A program made the position numbers and the translations under genes. From Frateuria_A sp035695185 (GTDB lineage Bacteria; Pseudomonadota; Gammaproteobacteria; Xanthomonadales; Rhodanobacteraceae), in contig NZ_DASSES010000141.1 in NCBI RefSeq assembly GCF_035695185.1, forward strand, positions 1 to 31,119: a stretch of DNA of 31,119 bases, written 5' to 3'. Position 1 is the first letter of the stretch. Every line of letters starts with the position of its first letter. This document shows positions 8,112 to 17,436 of the stretch, one piece after another. A model generated the notes under the pieces. That model was not told the DNA's origin. It ran no database searches and worked only from the letters and a program-made list of their open reading frames with translations.

Positions 8112-9830
8112 TCAGCGGCCGGATTGCAGGCGTCGCGAAAGCTCGCCCACGCGTGCCGAGTAAGGCGCGAGCCGGCGGGCCTGGTCGATCGACTGCGCGG
8201 CATTCGCGCGGTCGCCACGATCCAGCTGCTGCTCGGCCTGATCCAGCCAGGCATCGACCAGCCGCTCGCGCAGCACGCCCGCGTTCGAGTCGCCGGGCGA
8301 AAGGTCTCCCAGCGCCCCGAGCAGCTCCCCGGCCTTGCCCAGGTCGCCGTTCGCGAGCGACTGGTTGAACAGCTGCATCACCAGGTTGGGCAGGTCTTCC
8401 AGCCCCTGCAGCGCGGCCTGGTTGTTGCCGTCGATCGCCAGCGCATTGCGATAGAGATCGTACGCGCTGTCGCCCGGCGGCAGCATGATGTGGCCCTGCG
8501 TGGCGGCCGTGCGCGCGCGGCGCACCAGCTCAGCGACCTGCTCGACCTGATCGGCGGTGAGTTGCGGAGGAGGCGGCGGCGGTGGCTCGGCCTCCGGCAC
8601 GGGCTGCGCCGGTTTGGCCTTCGGCGGCGGCGCGCTGGCCTGCGCGGCCGTGGCATTCAGCCGCGCGCGCGCGGCGGCCAGGTCGGCCGACTTGGGCGCC
8701 AGCGCCTCGGCCTGGTCGAGCCGGCTCGACGCCCCCGCCGTGTCGTCGGCATCGAGTGCCGCATTGGCCTGCACCACCAGCGCCTGGGCGACCTGGCCGA
8801 GCCCCGCGCGGGCCTGCGCGTTCTCCGGATCCAGCTTGAGCGCGGCGCGGAAATACGCCAGCGCCGTGTCATCGCCCTGCCCCGCGATGCGGCCCTCGCG
8901 CAACGCCTGCTGGCCCTGCGAGAGCGCCTGAAGCAGCGCGCCGTTGTCCTGCTGCTGCGCCTGCGCGAGGGCCGCGCGCAGCGCCGGCAGGTCGCCATAG
9001 CTGGGCAACAAGGCGGCGAGCTGGTCGACGCCGGTGGCAGCCGCGGTGATGTCGTGGCGGGCGAGCGCATTGCGCGCCTGCGTGGCCAGGGCCGCGCCGA
9101 CCTGGTCAAGGCCGTGCTTGGCCACCGCATTGCCCGGGTCCGCCGCGAGCACCTGCTGGTACAGCGCGCCGGCGCCGTCCTTGCCGGTGAGCTTGCCGGC
9201 GCCGAGCGCCTGTTGCGCGCGTGCGACCAGGTCGTCGGCCGGCTGCGCGGCGCCGCGCGCCTGTCTGATCAGCCGATCGAGCCGGTCGACGTCGCTGCCG
9301 CCGCCGAGCAGCTCGCGGGCGACCGCCAGCTCGCGCTGGGCGTCGTCGAGGTGGCCGGTGCGGTAGGCGGCGTCGGCGCGCGAAAGCTCGGCCATGCCGA
9401 CCTGGTGCAGGCCTTCGCGGGCACGGTCGTTGTCCGGCTCGAGCGCGCGCGCGGCCTGGTAAAGCTCACGCGCGCTGCTGCCGTCGGTGGCATCCAGGCG
9501 GCCCTCCTGCAGGGCCTTGTCGGCGCGGCTCAGCACGTCGTTTAGTTCCGTGCGCGGCACCATGTCGCGCAGGCTGTTCTGGTATTCGCGCAGGGTCCAC
9601 GCACCGGCCACCAGCGCCAGCACGACGACCACCAGCACCACGTGCCAGGTGCGCAGGCGCACGCGCCGGTGGTGCGCCGGTGGCGCGCGCCGCGGCGTGT
9701 GGAAGGAGATCGGCGGCAGGCGGTCGTCCGGATCGTCCGCGCGCGGGCGCGGCGCGTCCAGGTCGCCCAGATCGCCCAGCGTGGGTTCGGCGCGCCCGTC
9801 CCGGCTGTCTTGGTCTCTGCGTCCGCTCAT
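8112..9830 (-). CDS. Membrane-anchored TPR-like repeat protein
   Basis: A 572-residue protein of unknown function. Residues 1-60 are hydrophilic, charged and Pro-rich; a single strong membrane helix lies at about 63-80 (VVLVVVVLALVAGAW), and the rest is probably periplasmic. The large domain consists of four degenerate units of roughly 110 residues, each starting with an alanine-rich helix plus G-K/R-L/I (QEGRL, GAGKL, REGRI, TQGHI), then a Y/F-x-x-A-L-x-D/E-P-x-N helix turn and a GLxQVG-like helix. A linker of consecutive prolines separates units three and four. TPR-type repeats act as protein scaffolds. It follows relA after 74 bp and precedes the SDR gene by 11 nt. Alternative labels would be a SPOR-like or cell-division scaffold, but no such domain is visible. 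Confidence 0.8.
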   Translation of the reverse strand: MSGRRDQDSRDGRAEPTLGDLGDLDAPRPRADDPDDRLPPISFHTPRRAPPAHHRRVRLRTWHVVLVVVVLALVAGAWTLREYQNSLRDMVPRTELNDVLSRADKALQEGRLDATDGSSARELYQAARALEPDNDRAREGLHQVGMAELSRADAAYRTGHLDDAQRELAVARELLGGGSDVDRLDRLIRQARGAAQPADDLVARAQQALGAGKLTGKDGAGALYQQVLAADPGNAVAKHGLDQVGAALATQARNALARHDITAAATGVDQLAALLPSYGDLPALRAALAQAQQQDNGALLQALSQGQQALREGRIAGQGDDTALAYFRAALKLDPENAQARAGLGQVAQALVVQANAALDADDTAGASSRLDQAEALAPKSADLAAARARLNATAAQASAPPPKAKPAQPVPEAEPPPPPPPQLTADQVEQVAELVRRARTAATQGHIMLPPGDSAYDLYRNALAIDGNNQAALQGLEDLPNLVMQLFNQSLANGDLGKAGELLGALGDLSPGDSNAGVLRERLVDAWLDQAEQQLDRGDRANAAQSIDQARRLAPYSARVGELSRRLQSGR

Positions 9831-9904
9831 GCTCGTCGCTGTCCTGGCAAGGCATTCAGCTTAGCATCGCCCACTTCACGCGCCCGGCGGTGAAGCGCAC
9901 GCAT

Positions 9905-12025
9905 TCAGCTTGCGCCGACGCGCCGCGCTTCCACCACGTTGGGCAGCGCCACCAGCTTGCCGAGCAGGGACGAGAGCTGCTCGAAGTCCCGCACGCGCAG
10001 AGTGAAGCGCATCTCGACCTCGCCGGTGCGGCCTTCCAGGCGGCTGGAGGACGCCACGATCGGCGTGCCGACGTTGCTGATCAGGTTGGTGACGTCCTTC
10101 TGCAGGCCCTTGCGGTCGAAGCCGCGCAGTTCGACGTCGACCTGGTAGGACTGCGCGGTCGCGTGTCCCCACTCGACCTCGATCACGCGGTCCGGATCGC
10201 GCCGCGCCAGCCGCGCCAGGCTGGCGCAGTCGGCGCGGTGAACCGAGACGCCGCGGCCCTTGGTGATGAAGCCGCGCACCGGGTCGCCGGGCAGCGGCTG
10301 GCAGCAACGCGCCAGCACGGTGAGCAGGTTGCCGACGCCCTCGATGCGCAACGCGCCATGGTCCGGCGCGGCATGGCGCGCAACCGGCTGCGCCGGCAGC
10401 GGCGCGGGCTCGACCGGATGCGCCGCTTCCTGCAGTACACGTGCGATCTGGCCCGCGCTGACCTCGCCAAGGGCGAGCGCGACCAGCAACTCCTCGTGGC
10501 TCTTCAGGTGGAAATGCGCCGGCAGCCTGGAGAGGTCCGCGTGGGGCAGCGCCAGTCGCTTCAGCTCGCGCTCGAGCAGGCTACGGCCGGCGGCGAGGTT
10601 GGCGTCGAAGGCGATCCGGCGGAACCACGAGCGCGCCTTCTCGCGCGCGCGGCTGGTGTTCAGGTAGCCGTGGTGCGGCGAGAGCCAGTCGCGGCTCGGC
10701 TCGGCGTTCTTCGCCGTGACGATCTCGACCCGGTCGCCACTGCGCGGCTGGTGCGTGAGCGGCACGATCCGCCCGTTGACCTTGGCACCGCGGCAGCGGT
10801 GACCGACCTCGGTGTGCACGTAGTAGGCGAAGTCGAGCACCGTGGCGCCATGCGGCAGGTCGAACACCTCGCCCTTGGGCGTGAGCAGGTAGACGCGGTC
10901 CTCCACCAGCTCGGTGCGCAGCCCGGCCGCCACGTCCTCGTCCGCGCGCGGCTCGAGCAGCTTGCGCATCCAGGCGATCTTGGCCTCGAACTCGGCATCG
11001 GCGCCGCCGCCTTCCTTGTAGCGCCAGTGCGCGGCGACGCCCAGCTCGTTGTCGCGGTGCATGGCGTGGGTGCGGATCTGCACTTCCAGCGTCTTCCCCT
11101 GCGGGCCGATCACCGCGGTGTGCAGCGAGCGGTAGCCATTGCCCTTGGGGCGGGCCAGGTAGTCGTCGAACTCGCGCGGCAGGTGCTGCCACTGCGCGTG
11201 CACCACGCCCAGCGCCGCGTAGCAGTCGGCCACGCTGTCGACCAGAATGCGCACCGCGCGGATGTCGTACAGGTCGGAGAACTCCAACCCCTTGCGATGC
11301 ATCTTCTTCCAGATCGAATAGATGTGCTTGGGCCGACCGGCGAGGTCCGCCTCGATGCCGGCAGCCCGGAGCGCCACGCCGAGCTCGGCCAGCACCTGGG
11401 CGATGAACGCCTCGCGGTCGGCCCGGCGCTCGTCCAGCAGGCGCGCGATGCGCTTGTAGGTGTCCGGCTGCAGGTAGCGGAAGGCCAGGTCCTCCAGCTC
11501 CCACTTGAGCTGCCAGATGCCCAGCCGGTTGGCCAGCGGCGCGTGGATGTCGCGGGTAAGCCGGGCCAGTGCCACGCGCTCGGCCTCGGGCAGGGCCATC
11601 GCACCGCGCATCTTCGCCAGCTGACGGGCGAGCAGCACGAACACCACGCGCAGGTCACGGATGATCGCCAGCAGCAGGCGGCGCAGGCCTTCGTGGGTGC
11701 CGCTCTCGCGCAGCGCGTGCAGCGTCCACACCTTCTCCGCCGCCAGCTGGCCCTCGACCAGCCGCTTCAGCTCCGCCGGCAGGCTGCCGGCGCGGGCCGC
11801 CCAGGCTTGCGGATCGCGCCGGGCCAGCTCGAACCACATCGCTGCGGCCTGGGTCTGCGCATCGCAGCCGAGCATGGCGAGCAGGTCGAGCACGTCGGCG
11901 CACCGCGCCTCATCCAGCCCATGCGCGGCGCAGGCCGCCAGCGCCTCGGCCAGCGGGGGCGGGGCGTTTGCCCGCAATGAAAGCGATCGGGCGCGCAAGG
12001 CAGGGGAGGAATCGGGCAGGGACAT
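9905..12025 (-). CDS. relA: (p)ppGpp synthetase RelA
   Basis: A 706-residue stringent-response synthetase that transfers pyrophosphate from ATP to GTP or GDP on stalled ribosomes. The N-terminal pseudo-hydrolase region lacks the HD residues: where SpoT has ADRTHNMR this protein has ARQLAKMR, so it should be synthetase only. The synthetase domain has RPKHIYSIWKKM, SDLYDIRAVRI, EFDDY and GYRSLHT, with the RelA-type YDIRA rather than the SpoT-type DIYAFR. A TGS domain follows (YLLTPKGEVFDLPHGATVLD), then a Cys-containing region (ARCCQPLPGD) and a C-terminal ACT domain ending VVEARRVGAS. The start at 12025 (MSLPDSS) is the last plausible Met before conserved sequence and avoids overlap with the divergent secreted-protein gene; no strong ribosome site is seen. 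Confidence 0.95.
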   Translation of the reverse strand: MSLPDSSPALRARSLSLRANAPPPLAEALAACAAHGLDEARCADVLDLLAMLGCDAQTQAAAMWFELARRDPQAWAARAGSLPAELKRLVEGQLAAEKVWTLHALRESGTHEGLRRLLLAIIRDLRVVFVLLARQLAKMRGAMALPEAERVALARLTRDIHAPLANRLGIWQLKWELEDLAFRYLQPDTYKRIARLLDERRADREAFIAQVLAELGVALRAAGIEADLAGRPKHIYSIWKKMHRKGLEFSDLYDIRAVRILVDSVADCYAALGVVHAQWQHLPREFDDYLARPKGNGYRSLHTAVIGPQGKTLEVQIRTHAMHRDNELGVAAHWRYKEGGGADAEFEAKIAWMRKLLEPRADEDVAAGLRTELVEDRVYLLTPKGEVFDLPHGATVLDFAYYVHTEVGHRCRGAKVNGRIVPLTHQPRSGDRVEIVTAKNAEPSRDWLSPHHGYLNTSRAREKARSWFRRIAFDANLAAGRSLLERELKRLALPHADLSRLPAHFHLKSHEELLVALALGEVSAGQIARVLQEAAHPVEPAPLPAQPVARHAAPDHGALRIEGVGNLLTVLARCCQPLPGDPVRGFITKGRGVSVHRADCASLARLARRDPDRVIEVEWGHATAQSYQVDVELRGFDRKGLQKDVTNLISNVGTPIVASSSRLEGRTGEVEMRFTLRVRDFEQLSSLLGKLVALPNVVEARRVGAS

Positions 12026-12213
12026 GGCGGGAGAGGTGCGTCGGGACCATTCTAGGACGGCCCGCCCCCGTGCGCTCGGCGACCGGCCCGGTCGGCGCGG
12101 GATACTGCCGGGCACGCATACGCTGCAACCCGGGCCAGATGGCAACAACGCTCTGGCGCGCGAGCGGCCGTGCCCATATGCTCGGCCGCTACCGTCGCCC
12201 GCGAGGATCGTCC

Positions 12214-12681
12214 ATGCGCCTGTCCAGCCTGTCCCTGTTGATCGTCCTATTGGCGGTGCCCTCGCTGACCCGCGCGCAGGACTACAAGCCACTGAGCCAG
12301 CGCATGACGGCGGCCGAGTTCAAGGCAGCGGGGCTGGACCGGCTCTCGCCGGAGCAACTGCAGGCGCTGGATGGCTGGCTGCGCGCGCACGACAAGCCGA
12401 CCACGCGCGTGGTCGATGCCAGCGGCAAGCCGGTGTTCTACACCGATGCGCACAAGCGCAAGCTGATCGAGTCCCATCTCAGCGGGGAGTTCCAGGGCTG
12501 GAACGGGCACAACGTGGTGACCCTGGACAACGGCCAGCAGTGGAAGCAGATCGGCTCGGACGCTGTCCAGTGCAACTCGAGCAACCATGCCGCCGTGAAG
12601 GTCAGGCCCAGCATGATTGGCGGCTGGCTGCTGTATGTCGAGGGCTGCAACGGCAGCGTGCACGCCGAGCGCGTGCGCTAG
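12214..12681 (+). CDS. Small secreted protein of unknown function
   Basis: A 155-residue protein with a clear Sec signal peptide: MRLSS, a hydrophobic core of Leu and Val, and a likely cleavage after LTRA (about residue 21). The mature part has an acidic helical segment (MTAAEFKAAGLDRLSPEQLQALDGWL) resembling a pattern often seen in small exported xanthomonad proteins, followed by a beta-rich half with two cysteines (AVQCNSS and VEGCNGS) that probably form a disulphide. No catalytic motif is recognised. It is divergent from relA (188-bp shared upstream region) and convergent with hrpA, so it is likely transcribed alone. The start at 12214 is chosen because it begins the signal peptide directly. 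Secretion is well supported; function is not. Confidence 0.75.
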   Translation: MRLSSLSLLIVLLAVPSLTRAQDYKPLSQRMTAAEFKAAGLDRLSPEQLQALDGWLRAHDKPTTRVVDASGKPVFYTDAHKRKLIESHLSGEFQGWNGHNVVTLDNGQQWKQIGSDAVQCNSSNHAAVKVRPSMIGGWLLYVEGCNGSVHAERVR

Positions 12682-12721
12682 GGCGATGCCGTAGCCGCCG
12701 GCGCGTGGGCAGCGCCAAGGG

Positions 12722-15700
12722 TCAGGAAAGTGCCTCCAGCGCCCGCGCCAGGCGCTTGGCCGAGACCGGTTCGGCTGTCTTCAGTTCCTGGGCGAACAGC
12801 GACACGCGCCATTCCTCGATCAGCCAGCGCAGTTCCTCGAGGTTCGCTGCGTCCCCGGCGCGGTGCCTGAGGTAGTCGCGCCAGTAGGGCAGCACCTGCA
12901 GCATGCGCTGCTGGTCCCTGGCCGGATCCTGGCGCAGGCGTTCGGCGCGCAGGCGCATGGCCTTCAGGTAACGCGGGTAATGTGCCAGGCGCGCGGTCGG
13001 CAGGTCGCGCGCGAAGCCGGGCACCAGCAGCGCGTCGAGCTGCTCGCGCAGGTCGTCGTAGCTGGCGCGGGCGAAGCCGATCAGCGGCGGCTCCAGCCAG
13101 GGTTTCAGCTCGGCCTGCGCCTCGATGATCGGCTCGACCAGCTTGAGACGCTCGATCGCGGCGCCGAACAGCTCGCGCGCAAGGCTCGCGCGCAAGGCCT
13201 CGAACTCGCCCGCGGTGCGCGCGTCGAGCTCGTGCCGTCGCAGCAGGTCGTCGAAGCCGCCCTCCACCAGGTCCTCGCGCAGCGACTCGACGCTGCCCAG
13301 AGGCGCGTACTTGAGCGACAGTGCATTGGCGATCGGCAGGCGCCGGCGAGCCTGTTTCATCTCGCTCGCCAGCGCGTTGCGCAGCAGCCGCTCGACGCCC
13401 TTCAGGTGCGCCGCACGCGCCTCGTCGTGGCGTTCGAACACACGCAGCGCCACCGTCTCGCCGAGATCGACGAGCGCCGGGAAAGCGGTCAGGCCGCCCT
13501 CGGATCGGACCTGGGCCGGGATCTCCTCGAAGTCCCAGCGGCTCACGTCCTCGCGGGTCAGCTCCACGTCGGTCTTGCGCGAGAAGGCCTCGCGCGCCTG
13601 GCCTTCCCAGTGCGCACGCATGGCGGCGAGGTCGCGACCGGCGGCCAGCGTCCTGCCGTGCTCATCGTGCAGGCGGAAGCGCATGCGCAGGTGCGGCGGC
13701 AGTTCGACCCCGGCGAATTCTCCCGGCGGCGCATCCACCCCGGTGGTGCGCTTGAGGAATCCGGCGAGCGCCTGCACCAGCGGCTGGTCGCGCGGCGCCT
13801 CGGCCTCGACGAAGGCACGCGCGAAATCCGGCGCCGGCACGAAGTTGCGCCGCAACGCCTTGGGCAGCCCGCGGATCAGTTCGGCCGCCTTGTCGGCGAG
13901 CAGGCCCGGTACCAGCCATTCGCAACGTGCGGCCGGCAGCGCATTAAGCATCGCCAGCGGCAGATGCAGCGTGACGCCATCGGCCTCGTCGCCCGGAACG
14001 AAGCGGTATTCGAGCCGGTAGCGCTGCGGCGGAATGTCCAGCGTGGCGGGGAAAGCCTTCGGGTCGAGGCCGGCGCCACCGGCCATCACTTCGTCCAGCG
14101 ACCAGCGCAGCGCGGCTTGCTCGGCGGGACGTGCGCGGCTGTACCAGGCATCGAGCGCGCGCGTGCCGGCGATGTCCGCGGGCAGCTTGCCCTCGAAGAA
14201 TCCGGCCAGTTCCTCTTCGCCGCGGACCAGGCCCTCGCGGCGCTGCTTGGCCTCGATCTCGTGCGCCTGGGCGAGCACGCGCTGATTGGCGCGGACGAAA
14301 TCGGCGCGCGCGTCGAGCTCTCCGCGCGCCAGCGCCTCGCGCAGGAAGATTGCGTGGGCCAGCGCCGGGTCCTGCTTCTGGAAGGTGACCGGGCGGCGCT
14401 CGACCAGGGTCAGCCCGAACAGGCTGACCTGCTCGTAGGCGACCACCGTGCCGCGCTTGCGCGACCAGTGCGCGTCGCGGCAGCTGGCCTTCACCAGGTG
14501 CGCGGCCTGCTCCTCGATCCAGGCCGGCTCCACGCGCGCGCAGCTCATGCCCCACACGCGCCCGCCGACATCCAGGATCTGCGCGGCGAAGACCCACGCC
14601 GGCGGACTCTTGCCCAGCGCCGAGCCGGGGAAGACCTGGAAGCGACGCTCGCGGGTGGAGCGATAGACGCCCTTCTCGTCCTTGTGGCCCACCTGCGTGG
14701 GCAGGCCGGCAAGCAGCGAACGGTGGATGGCTTCGTAAAGCTCGGGGCTCGCCTCCACCTCGCTCCCTCTTCCCTCCGGGGAGAGGGTCGGGGTGAGGGG
14801 CGGGGACTCGCGGGAAACCTTCCTGGCGCGGCGCGCGCCCTGCGCGTCGCTGCGCGAAGCGCGAGCCGGACCCTTTTGCGAGGGCGTCCCCTCATCCCGT
14901 CCCTTTCCCCCATCCTTGATAAAGGACCGGGGAACGGGAGCGGGCGTTGCGCCGGCATCGAGCTTCCACCCCAGCTCCGCCACCACCAGCAACAACTGCC
15001 GGTGCAGCTCGCGCCACTCGCGCATGCGCAGGAACGAAAGGAAGTGCCGTCCGCACCAGTCGCGCAGCTTCGACTGGGTCAGCTCTTCGTGCGCGCGGGT
15101 GTACTCGCGCCAGAGATTGAGCACGCCGACGAAATCGGACTTCGGATCGGCAAACGCCGCGTGCGCCGCATCCGCCTGCTGCCGCGCGTCGGCCGGCCGC
15201 TCGCGCGGGTCCTGGATCGACAGGAACGACACGATCACCAGCAGCTCGCGCAAGGCGTGGCGCTCCTGCGCTTCGACCAGCATGCGCGCCAGCTGCACGT
15301 CGATCGGCAGGCGCGCCAGCTGGCGGCCGATCGCGGTCAAGTGGCGACGCTCGTCGATCGCGGAAATCTCGGCAAGCCGGCGATAGCCGTCGGCCACCAT
15401 GCGCGGATCGGGCGCCTCCAGGAACGGGAAGTCCTCGACCTCGCCCAGCTTGAGCGACAGCATCCGCAGGATGACGTTGGCCAGCGAGGAGCGCAGCAGC
15501 TCGGGGTCGGTGTACTGCGCCCGGCTGTCGAAATCGGCCTCGTCGTAGAGCCGGTAGCAGATGCCCGGACCGATGCGCCCGCAGCGACCCTTGCGCTGGT
15601 CGGCGGCGGCCTGCGAGACCGTCTCGACGTGCAGGCGCTCGAGCTGGCTGCGCTGGCTGTAGCGCATCACCCGCGCGCTGCCGGTGTCGACCACGTAGCG

Positions 15701-16843
15701 GATGCGCGGCACGGTCAGCGAGGTCTCGGCCACGTTGGTGGCCAGCACGATGCGCCGCTTCGGGCCGGGCTTGAAGACGCGGTCCTGGTCGGCGGCCGAC
15801 AGGCGCGCGTACAGCGGCAGGACTTCGGTCTCGCGGTACTGGCGGCGCGAGAGCAGCAGGTGCGCGTCGCGGATCTCGCGTTCGCCGGGGAGGAACACCA
15901 GCACGTCGCCCGGACCGCCGCCGAGGCTGCGGTCGGCCATGATTTCGTCGAGCACGAGCCCGACGTGTTCGGCGCTGCCCTGCTGGATGCGGTCGGACGT
16001 GTCGCGCGCGCGGGGGCCACGGTCGCGCACGGCGCTTGTCGCCACCGCGTCCGCCGGACGCCAGCGCACTTCGACCGGGTAGGCCCGGCCCTCGACGGCG
16101 ACCACCGGGGCGTCATTGAAATGTTCGGCGAACCGCGCGGTGTCGATCGTCGCCGAGGTGACGATGATCTTCAGCTCCGGCCGCCTCGAAGCAAGACGCT
16201 TGAGGTAGCCGAGCAGGAAGTCGATGTTGAGGCTGCGCTCGTGCGCCTCGTCGATGATGATCGTGTCGTAGGCCGACAGCCACGGGTCGCCCTGGGTCTC
16301 GGCCAGCAGGATGCCGTCGGTCATGAACTTGACCAGCGTGCGCTCGGACACCTGGTCGGTGAAGCGCACCTGGAAGCCGACCTGCTCGCCCAGCGCGGTG
16401 CCCAGCTCCTCGGCCACGCGCCTTGCCACCGAGCGGGCGGCCAGGCGGCGCGGCTGGGTGCAGCCGATCATGCCCGCCTCGCCGCGGCCGGCGGCCAGGC
16501 ACAGCTTGGGTAGCTGGGTGGTCTTGCCCGAGCCGGTCTCGCCGGCGATGACCACCACCTGGTGCGTGCGGATCAGTTCGACGATCTCGTCCGCGCGAGC
16601 GCTGATCGGCAGCGACTCGTCCAGGCGGATCGCCGGCTTGGACTGCATGCGCGCCTGCCGCCGCGCCGCCGAAGCGGCGATGTCGGACGCCAGCGCCTCG
16701 AGCTTGCGCGCATCCGGCTGGCGCGCGAGCCCGCGCCAGCGTCCCAGCAGGCGGCCGAAGTCGCGGCTGGAAACAGTCGCAAGCGCGTCGCGCAGGGCAC
16801 GCAGGCGGGCTTCGGGCGGTGTGGCGGGCGGCGAGTCGTTCAT
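12722..16843 (-). CDS. hrpA: ATP-dependent RNA helicase HrpA, with in-frame repeat insertion
   Basis: A 1373-residue DEAH-box RNA helicase. The P-loop GETGSGKT is at 101-108 and DEAH at 198-201 (IIIDEAHERSLN); motifs SAT (VTSATID), TNVAETSLTVP and QRKGRCGR follow, then the ratchet/OB region and the long HrpA-specific C-terminal domain. HrpA acts in the cytoplasm on mRNA and stalled ribosomes. It is longer than E. coli HrpA (about 1300 residues), mainly because about 60 low-complexity residues (roughly 635-695, including PPLTPTLSPEGRG) encoded by a palindromic element interrupt it. They sit between LGWKLDAGA and SPELYEAIHRSLLAGL, which are close together in the E. coli protein. Start: MNDSPP at 16843 is preferred; a Met four codons upstream (16855) is equally possible since neither has a clear ribosome site. 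Confidence 0.93.
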   Translation of the reverse strand: MNDSPPATPPEARLRALRDALATVSSRDFGRLLGRWRGLARQPDARKLEALASDIAASAARRQARMQSKPAIRLDESLPISARADEIVELIRTHQVVVIAGETGSGKTTQLPKLCLAAGRGEAGMIGCTQPRRLAARSVARRVAEELGTALGEQVGFQVRFTDQVSERTLVKFMTDGILLAETQGDPWLSAYDTIIIDEAHERSLNIDFLLGYLKRLASRRPELKIIVTSATIDTARFAEHFNDAPVVAVEGRAYPVEVRWRPADAVATSAVRDRGPRARDTSDRIQQGSAEHVGLVLDEIMADRSLGGGPGDVLVFLPGEREIRDAHLLLSRRQYRETEVLPLYARLSAADQDRVFKPGPKRRIVLATNVAETSLTVPRIRYVVDTGSARVMRYSQRSQLERLHVETVSQAAADQRKGRCGRIGPGICYRLYDEADFDSRAQYTDPELLRSSLANVILRMLSLKLGEVEDFPFLEAPDPRMVADGYRRLAEISAIDERRHLTAIGRQLARLPIDVQLARMLVEAQERHALRELLVIVSFLSIQDPRERPADARQQADAAHAAFADPKSDFVGVLNLWREYTRAHEELTQSKLRDWCGRHFLSFLRMREWRELHRQLLLVVAELGWKLDAGATPAPVPRSFIKDGGKGRDEGTPSQKGPARASRSDAQGARRARKVSRESPPLTPTLSPEGRGSEVEASPELYEAIHRSLLAGLPTQVGHKDEKGVYRSTRERRFQVFPGSALGKSPPAWVFAAQILDVGGRVWGMSCARVEPAWIEEQAAHLVKASCRDAHWSRKRGTVVAYEQVSLFGLTLVERRPVTFQKQDPALAHAIFLREALARGELDARADFVRANQRVLAQAHEIEAKQRREGLVRGEEELAGFFEGKLPADIAGTRALDAWYSRARPAEQAALRWSLDEVMAGGAGLDPKAFPATLDIPPQRYRLEYRFVPGDEADGVTLHLPLAMLNALPAARCEWLVPGLLADKAAELIRGLPKALRRNFVPAPDFARAFVEAEAPRDQPLVQALAGFLKRTTGVDAPPGEFAGVELPPHLRMRFRLHDEHGRTLAAGRDLAAMRAHWEGQAREAFSRKTDVELTREDVSRWDFEEIPAQVRSEGGLTAFPALVDLGETVALRVFERHDEARAAHLKGVERLLRNALASEMKQARRRLPIANALSLKYAPLGSVESLREDLVEGGFDDLLRRHELDARTAGEFEALRASLARELFGAAIERLKLVEPIIEAQAELKPWLEPPLIGFARASYDDLREQLDALLVPGFARDLPTARLAHYPRYLKAMRLRAERLRQDPARDQQRMLQVLPYWRDYLRHRAGDAANLEELRWLIEEWRVSLFAQELKTAEPVSAKRLARALEALS
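14765..14940. mobile_element. MITE-like palindromic element inside hrpA
   Basis: The left arm (14765-14787) is a hairpin, CCCTCTTCCC, loop TCC, GGGGAGAGGG (one mismatch). A 16-bp segment at 14785-14800 (GGGTCGGGGTGAGGGG) recurs in inverted orientation at 14888-14903 (CCCCTCATCCCGTCCC) with two mismatches. The right arm (about 14900-14940) is a second imperfect hairpin around CCTTGATAAAGG. The two hairpin ends in opposite orientation around a GC-rich core resemble a non-autonomous repeat (MITE or REPIN type). No target-site duplication could be defined by eye. It is read through in frame by hrpA. Confidence 0.7.
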
Positions 16844-16952
16844 CGGACCGCACATGATAGCCGCAGGCTATGGGCCCCATCGGAAGGATTCATTTCACCG
16901 TAACGACGGCAGCCGATACCTTGGAGCGGTACCCACGACGGAGGGACTTCCC

Positions 16953-17417
16953 ATGGCCGACATCGGCATCGCCCTGCAGGATCGCCAGACCATTGCCGAG
17001 CAGCTCTCCAAGCTGCTTGCGGACACCTATTCGCTGTACCTGAAGACCCACAGTTTCCACTGGAACGTCACCGGCCCGCAGTTCAACAGCCTGCATGCCA
17101 TGTTCGAGACCCAGTACAACGAACTGTGGCTGGCCGCCGACGAGATCGCCGAGCGCATCCGCACGCTGGACGTGTTCGCACCGGGCTCCTACAGCCAGTT
17201 CGCCAAGCTCACCTCGATCCGTGAGGAGGCCGGCGTGCCGGACTGGAAGGCGATGGTCGGGCAGCTCGTCGAAGGCCACGAAGTGGCCGCCCATACCGCC
17301 CGTGGCGCCATCCGGGTCGCCCAGGACGGTGGCGACGAGGGCACCGCGGACATGCTCACCGGCCGGCTCAAGGAGCACGAGAAGACCGCCTGGATGCTGC
17401 GCTCGCTGCTCAAGTGA
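16953..17417 (+). CDS. dps: Dps ferritin-like DNA-protection protein
   Basis: A 154-residue mini-ferritin. The inter-subunit ferroxidase ligands are all present with exactly the E. coli spacing: His36 (SFHWNVTG), His48 (LHAMFE), Glu52, Asp63 and Glu67 (LAADEIAERI). Dps forms dodecamers that oxidise ferrous iron with hydrogen peroxide, store the ferric mineral, and in some species coat DNA. The N-terminus (MADIGIALQD) is short and not lysine-rich, so DNA binding through a basic tail, as in E. coli, is doubtful. The start has a strong GGAGGG ribosome site at 16940-16945. It is divergent from hrpA across 109 bp. In many bacteria dps is controlled by OxyR and stationary phase; no OxyR site could be read with confidence here. 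Confidence 0.95.
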   Translation: MADIGIALQDRQTIAEQLSKLLADTYSLYLKTHSFHWNVTGPQFNSLHAMFETQYNELWLAADEIAERIRTLDVFAPGSYSQFAKLTSIREEAGVPDWKAMVGQLVEGHEVAAHTARGAIRVAQDGGDEGTADMLTGRLKEHEKTAWMLRSLLK

Positions 17418-17436
17418 CCTGTCGCATCCAGGGTTT

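Noticed and set aside
11500..12025. Functional HD hydrolase domain in the RelA homologue
   Set aside because: The HD and neighbouring catalytic residues of SpoT are not present; the segment aligns with the inactive region of E. coli RelA.
12700..12716. GGCGC ... GCGCC hairpin between the secreted-protein gene and hrpA
   Set aside because: Only five base pairs with a seven-base loop and no T-run; expected by chance in this base composition.
12863..16513. A 1216-codon open frame on the plus strand antisense to hrpA
   Set aside because: It is an effect of the very high third-position GC content. Its translation is rich in Arg, Gln, His and Val with no domain, and hrpA on the other strand has full-length homology.
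16893..16920. TTTCAC-N16-GATACC as a dps promoter
   Set aside because: The -35 part matches the consensus at only two positions, so it cannot be told from background.
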